Shown: positions 60,027-64,000 of the stretch, one piece after another
Layout of the letters: each line of letters opens with the position of its first letter
Position numbering within the stretch: position 1 is the first letter of the stretch
From: a virus
Length of the DNA: 64,000 nt
IMG/VR virus record: IMGVR_UViG_3300018424_000006
Coordinates: 155,820 to 219,819 of that record
Direction: 5' to 3' (one strand)
Program-made: the position numbers and the translations under genes
The notes under the pieces: generated by a model
The model's database searches: none
The model's input: only the letters and a program-made list of their open reading frames with translations
Told to the model about the DNA's origin: nothing

Positions 60027-61448
60027 TTATTCTTTTCCCTTTTGTGCAGGCAGCCAGAATGGATGGTATTCGCCTGTACGCATTTTAAGTAAATCCATAG
60101 TTGATAGGTAAGGAAGTTCTAACGGAGCGTCTTCCTCAAAACACCACCAACCGCGTGTGTTCAATAATACATCCCAATCATAACCTTTAGACTTAAGATC
60201 GTCATAAAGGTCTTTAGGAGAACAGATGTATTTCTCATCCAAGTTCCAGTGACGCTGCATCTGTGCCATCTGAGCAGTAATCTCAATAGCGCGTGCTAAT
60301 CTAGCATCTTCTAGAACTTTATGGGCTACAGTAGTACGACCCAATTTAACACCCGGATAGATATCCATTTCATAACTTACGTTATTACCACTGATACCGA
60401 AACGGTCTGCTGTTTCTTTTAAATAATGGAACTCAGTAAGTGTAGGCTGGAAACCACGAGTCTGAGAAACGATCAAGTTAAATTGGAAACCAGAAGGACC
60501 ATTCTTGTTACGAGTATTAACCATACGCACTAACATTAAGTCGATAGTACCTTCCTGACGATCGGATTCGCCAAATGGATATTTAGCTGTACGGTCACTA
60601 GAAGAATTGATCAATGGTTTGGCATCGAAGATTTCGAATAGGTTATTGTTAATGAATTCGAATTTCTCAGTAGCGCCTTTAACAGTTGCGCCTTTACGGG
60701 AGTGAGCTAACTTAGCTGCTTTAGGTGCATATTGATCCATCTCAATCTTGTTGCCTGTATGAGCAACCATACCAAATAACATATTGTTTTTAGTAGTCAT
60801 GTTTGGCAACTGAGTAATAAGCTGAGCCTTAGCCGCACCTTCTTTCATGAACTGGGTATTGGCACCAGATTCACCTACAGCATTCTTATCTACAATTTTA
60901 CCTTCAACAGAACTTATCTTGAACTGAGATAATGAATCAACAACCAGCATTACCGGAGGCATCATCTTAAGGTTTTTATCGCCGAAGTCTTTAAACGGAG
61001 TCGTCTTAAGTAATTTATCTTCAACTTTCTTACGTTCATCTAAAGACTTCTTAATTTCTTCAAACCACTTATCGCCTAAGATATCTCCGCTAGAAACAAG
61101 CTGGATAATTTCAGCTGACGTAGGGTCGTCTAAGTCAATATGTTTTAATCGAGCAAAATTTTCAAGGATAGATTTAAGGCGCTCATATGTGAAACTACCT
61201 TCGGTGTCATATACACCCATAAAGCTACCTTTATAGCGACTAAGTACAGTTAAGAAAACATACATAGTCAAAGCAGTTTTAAAGCTATTCTGTGGACCAA
61301 TAATAGAATTGATAGATGATAGTCCAGACGAAAGAATAGATTCTCCATTCTTACCGGTAAGATAGTTGCCAGTCGGAATGTCTAAAAGTCCCCCTAAACT
61401 GAACTGAGGTTTAATCTTTGAAGCAGTGGGTAATCGGTTAAAGAACAT
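60027..61448 (-). CDS. RecA/UvsX-like recombinase ATPase
   Basis: 473 residues. The Walker A loop GPQNSFKT (51-58) has the degenerate GPxxSFKx form of T4 UvsX, and PPVMLVVDSL (164-173) is the Walker B with its Asp. YDTEGSF (80-86) and a Q-rich loop LIVSQTRGFQP (about 345-355) fit the remaining RecA-core features. Expected to form filaments on single-stranded DNA for strand exchange and recombination-dependent replication. The C-terminal 100 residues are unlike RecA. It begins the minus-strand run at 61448, divergent from the genes at 61550 onward. Confidence 0.85.
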   Translation of the reverse strand: MFFNRLPTASKIKPQFSLGGLLDIPTGNYLTGKNGESILSSGLSSINSIIGPQNSFKTALTMYVFLTVLSRYKGSFMGVYDTEGSFTYERLKSILENFARLKHIDLDDPTSAEIIQLVSSGDILGDKWFEEIKKSLDERKKVEDKLLKTTPFKDFGDKNLKMMPPVMLVVDSLSQFKISSVEGKIVDKNAVGESGANTQFMKEGAAKAQLITQLPNMTTKNNMLFGMVAHTGNKIEMDQYAPKAAKLAHSRKGATVKGATEKFEFINNNLFEIFDAKPLINSSSDRTAKYPFGESDRQEGTIDLMLVRMVNTRNKNGPSGFQFNLIVSQTRGFQPTLTEFHYLKETADRFGISGNNVSYEMDIYPGVKLGRTTVAHKVLEDARLARAIEITAQMAQMQRHWNLDEKYICSPKDLYDDLKSKGYDWDVLLNTRGWWCFEEDAPLELPYLSTMDLLKMRTGEYHPFWLPAQKGKE

Positions 61449-61549
61449 GTAATTAAATCCTTATGCACTTGATGGTATGTTGAGGCACGTTTGCCTTATA
61501 TACGAAAAAGCTTTTATGTATTTTATTCTTAAGAAAGAAGGCCTGTAAA
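61449..61549. other. Divergent intergenic region
   Basis: About 100 bases between the recombinase (minus) and the plus-strand virion-type genes. No TATATTAC core and no strong hairpin; AAGAAAGAAGG before 61550 is the ribosome binding site of the next gene. Promoters must lie here but cannot be identified. Confidence 0.45.
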
Positions 61550-62383
61550 ATGAACGAACATTTTATGAAAATGCGCCAAGCTTTGGAAGTTGAGACGTCA
61601 ACTACTGTAGCTGGTAATGAAGGCCTTGGTGATATCATCTCACGCGTGATGGGTGATTTCAAACAAGGTTTCGCAGGAAGTGGATTTGTCGAAGATATCG
61701 ACTCAGCTAAAGAGGATTTTAGTCGTAATCTACTATCCGAAAAATTAATAGCCGACTTGGAAGAAGTTGGTTTCAATAAAGTTAAAGATATTCCGGTATA
61801 TCGTCCTGAGCGCCTTAAAGTAAATATGCAGCGCGCCGCTAATACTTTAACGGAAGCTATCGACGAAACTAAAGGTATCGCAGAATCTTTGTTGTTGCCT
61901 GTAGCCCAATGGTTCGAAAAAGCTGTTACAGAGAAAGACTTCCGCGAGAAGATCTGGACGGCTAAAGAAGTGAAGCCTGCTGACATTGACGGTATTACTG
62001 ACAAGGTAGCTAAGCTTTATGATAAGAAGCGTAATGGTGAAGCAGACACTGCTAAATTCCGTGAGCTTTATCCTTCCGTTAAAGTGTTCAAGGAATGTGG
62101 AAACATTCTATTTGAACTTCGTAAGAAGGTAGAAGAGATTGATCTAGACGAAGTATCTCGTTTGGAAGATCGCTTAACCGAAGCAGTTCGTCTTTATCAA
62201 AAAGAGAACCTAGTTTCTGAAATTCCTAAAGATACTTCTCGTCGTCTTGCTGTTATGTTCCGTCACATTGGTGATGAGATGGAATTGCTAACCAGCGTAA
62301 TTGTTCAGGCTAAGAAACTTATCGTTGCATATAGCGATACCTTAGAAGGACTGGAAGAAGACCTCAAAGAACTGGAGGGCTAA
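61550..62383 (+). CDS. Helical virion-type protein (inner-head candidate)
   Basis: 277 residues, highly helical and charged (ETSTTVAGNEGLGDIISRVM; RKKVEEIDLDEVSRLEDRLT), no cysteine pairs or membrane segment, with an acidic C-terminus (LEGLEEDLKELEG). AGxE- and SxE-like tripeptides could be prohead-protease sites. It lies next to the recombinase, the position of phiKZ gp153, which is a virion protein as I recall. The assignment is by context and composition, not motif. Confidence 0.6.
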   Translation: MNEHFMKMRQALEVETSTTVAGNEGLGDIISRVMGDFKQGFAGSGFVEDIDSAKEDFSRNLLSEKLIADLEEVGFNKVKDIPVYRPERLKVNMQRAANTLTEAIDETKGIAESLLLPVAQWFEKAVTEKDFREKIWTAKEVKPADIDGITDKVAKLYDKKRNGEADTAKFRELYPSVKVFKECGNILFELRKKVEEIDLDEVSRLEDRLTEAVRLYQKENLVSEIPKDTSRRLAVMFRHIGDEMELLTSVIVQAKKLIVAYSDTLEGLEEDLKELEG

Positions 62384-62386
62384 TAA

Positions 62387-63688
62387 ATGAATGTATTTAT
62401 TAAAGGCTTTGGTCGATTAAATGCATATCTAGATACAGTAGATGGAGGCATCTCTCCTGTAGGTGAACTATCTACTCAATCTAAAACGTTCAGTATCGAC
62501 AAAGACGTCCTTCGTGACCCAACGAAAGATGCTGGCGAAGCAGTAATCTTCCACTCAAAAGGTGAAGATAAATCTGACTATGCAATCCCCACTTCTTTCA
62601 AAGATGAGATCTTAGATATCATCGAAACGGTAAATGGGTTTGATGACCAGTCTACCGCCGAAGCTCAGTTCAATGCGGTATTCAATGCCAAGCCATGGAC
62701 AGATGTAGTAATCGGTCCTTCTGTACTGGGTAATGCTCAAAATATTCCTGCCTACGTTTTATTCAAAACTGTTATCGGTCTAGATACAATTGAATTTAAA
62801 CTATGGTTTGCTGACAGTACATTCCAGACTGAATATGACGAATGGAGCATCTTGCTGGTTCCGCCTGTAGACGATCTAAACTCTCTATGGGGAACGTATG
62901 CTGATGTTTCCAATGCATTAGTAAATGTTAAGTTAACTGATCGCCTAAGTAAAGTTGAGCCTCTTAAGGCCGGTAATCCAGAAACCAAACTAATGGGTTC
63001 TACGATCACTTGGCAAGACCGCGCAGATAACTCTCGTCTACTTCAGACCGAATGGACCGTAATCGGTTATGGCCCTAAGTCCTCTGCCCAAGAAAACATC
63101 ATGGAAGCTGTCCGTGAGTACTTGGTCGATAACTCGTCATATACCATTGAACAATGGGTAGAGCATTTCCCTGAGATTGTAGCCCTAGATAGCTATACGT
63201 TTATTCCTTTATGGGACCAGCCAGCTATCTCTGTAGCCGGACAATCTGAGTCTGTATTCAATCCTAGTATTGCTTATGCAGATGTTGTGCCTAGAACTCA
63301 ATTAGTTATCCCCGCTCTTTCTGAAACTGAAATTCAGAACCGTGCCGATATAACCAGTATTCTTTATAAGAGCATTGGTTTCATTGTTATGGGTGAAGCA
63401 GCAAATGCCGTTGATGCTATTCGTTTCACGGATCGCTTTACTGATTATGCAGTATTGGCAACTAATGACGCGAACATCAACCGTCTATCTGAAACAACCA
63501 AACAGGTTATTCAGGGACTGGAGCGTTTGGCTCGTCAGTGTGAAGTGGATGACGGCATCTCAGCGCTACCTGCTGATATGAACCGTATTACGACTGGTCA
63601 ATTAACTCTAGTTACTTTGACTATCGGTACAGCTCAACTTAAGATGGGTACAAAGAACAGCTATATGGCTGTTGTTAATGCTGTCTAA
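62387..63688 (+). CDS. Virion structural protein candidate
   Basis: 433 residues starting four bases after the previous stop. Beta-rich with long Ser/Thr/Asp-rich loops and no cysteine except near the end, typical of baseplate or tail components. The frame is followed by GGAGGTAGTT and another structural-type gene. No family motif; a late virion operon is inferred from composition and position. Confidence 0.65.
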   Translation: MNVFIKGFGRLNAYLDTVDGGISPVGELSTQSKTFSIDKDVLRDPTKDAGEAVIFHSKGEDKSDYAIPTSFKDEILDIIETVNGFDDQSTAEAQFNAVFNAKPWTDVVIGPSVLGNAQNIPAYVLFKTVIGLDTIEFKLWFADSTFQTEYDEWSILLVPPVDDLNSLWGTYADVSNALVNVKLTDRLSKVEPLKAGNPETKLMGSTITWQDRADNSRLLQTEWTVIGYGPKSSAQENIMEAVREYLVDNSSYTIEQWVEHFPEIVALDSYTFIPLWDQPAISVAGQSESVFNPSIAYADVVPRTQLVIPALSETEIQNRADITSILYKSIGFIVMGEAANAVDAIRFTDRFTDYAVLATNDANINRLSETTKQVIQGLERLARQCEVDDGISALPADMNRITTGQLTLVTLTIGTAQLKMGTKNSYMAVVNAV

Positions 63689-63700
63689 TAGGAGGTAGTT

Positions 63701-64000
63701 ATGCCACTTAATAATACGCCCCCTATTAACGCCACAGGGGAGTATAGTTTATCTGCTCCCTTTTCTACTCCTTCTGGTGCCATTTACCGCTGTGAGGCCA
63801 TACAGGGCTTTGAGGCGCTGGATCAGAAGAATGTAGATATCTTTGCTACGTACTACGAACCTCATGGCTTGACTAGTCAAGACTATGAGAACGATAGAAC
63901 AAATGCAATAAATATCATTACGTTGATATCCGATGTAGAACCTACGATCTATGTGCCTAGTTCATATATCGCTGGCTTCCCTACAACTACTAATATTCCG
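63701..64000 (+). CDS. Partial phage protein, continues past right edge
   Basis: 100 codons from the ATG at 63701 (AGGAGGTAGTT upstream) stay open to the window end: MPLNNTPPINATGEYSLSAP then FSTPSGAIYRCEAIQGFEAL and on. Beta-rich, Pro/Thr/Asn-rich, with TIYVPSSYIAGFP near the cut, comparable in feel to the partial gene at the left edge. A virion component is the likely type; the C-terminus lies outside the window. Confidence 0.6.
   Translation, partial: MPLNNTPPINATGEYSLSAPFSTPSGAIYRCEAIQGFEALDQKNVDIFATYYEPHGLTSQDYENDRTNAINIITLISDVEPTIYVPSSYIAGFPTTTNIP

Noticed and set aside
1-64000. CRISPR arrays, insertion sequences, integrase or attachment sites
   Set aside because: No regularly spaced direct repeats, no transposase or integrase motifs, and no terminal repeats were found on reading; the only mobile element is the group I intron.

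Overview
The window reads as part of the genome of a nucleus-forming jumbo myophage of the phiKZ type. The anchors are: a PhuZ-like tubulin (2821-3822); pieces of a multisubunit phage RNA polymerase (beta-prime N-terminal half at 39208-40824, beta at 33722-39180, a beta C-terminal piece at 58954-59625); a contractile tail sheath and tube pair (16432-19349); a large terminase (24680-26830); a T4 gp21-type prohead protease (30598-31359); and a UvsX/RecA-like ATPase (60027-61448). No integrase, tRNA, rRNA or host-like gene was recognised, and the host cannot be named from the sequence.

Layout. 1-2752 (minus) is an overlapping array of small, probably paralogous proteins behind a partial gene that runs off the left edge. 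2821-3822 is phuZ. 3996-7408 (plus) holds one unknown protein and then four tandem proteins of about 185 residues, followed at 7516-7941 by a hairpin-rich stretch without a credible gene that looks like a structured RNA. 8008-16320 is accessory: a macrodomain protein, two tiny zinc-ribbon proteins, a possible ssDNA-binding protein carrying a NUMOD4-like motif, and many unknowns. 16432-26830 is a morphogenesis block with tube and sheath on the minus strand and three structural candidates plus terminase on the plus strand. 26868-30560 has a DEDD exonuclease and small membrane proteins. 30598-48137 is the prohead protease / inner-virion / virion RNA polymerase / giant structural protein block. 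48197-57279 (minus) is a long run of small unknown genes. 57811-61448 carries the beta C-terminal piece and the recombinase. 61550-64000 (plus) returns to virion-type genes and runs off the right edge.

The best-supported unusual feature is a group I intron (predicted 34856-36375) that interrupts the RNA polymerase beta gene inside its conserved HDD...Q motif. All four catalytic core elements (P, Q, R, S) are readable, the P1 pairing with its terminal U-G pair and a P10 pairing fix both splice sites in frame, and the intron carries a NUMOD4-HNH homing endonuclease. Splicing gives a 1,312-residue beta that still lacks its C-terminal clamp segment; that segment appears to be the separate gene at 58954-59625.

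Transcription. Seven minus-strand sites share the core TATATTAC (one with a final T) preceded by an AATTC-like block, each 33-82 bases before a minus-strand gene of unknown function or phuZ. None precedes a structural gene. TATATTAC is the described phiKZ early-promoter core used by the virion RNA polymerase, so this window probably carries both that polymerase and some of its targets. Strong hairpin terminators, several almost identical, close most transcription units. Gene starts were moved inward from the longest reading frame wherever a Shine-Dalgarno sequence or a stop/start overlap supported it.
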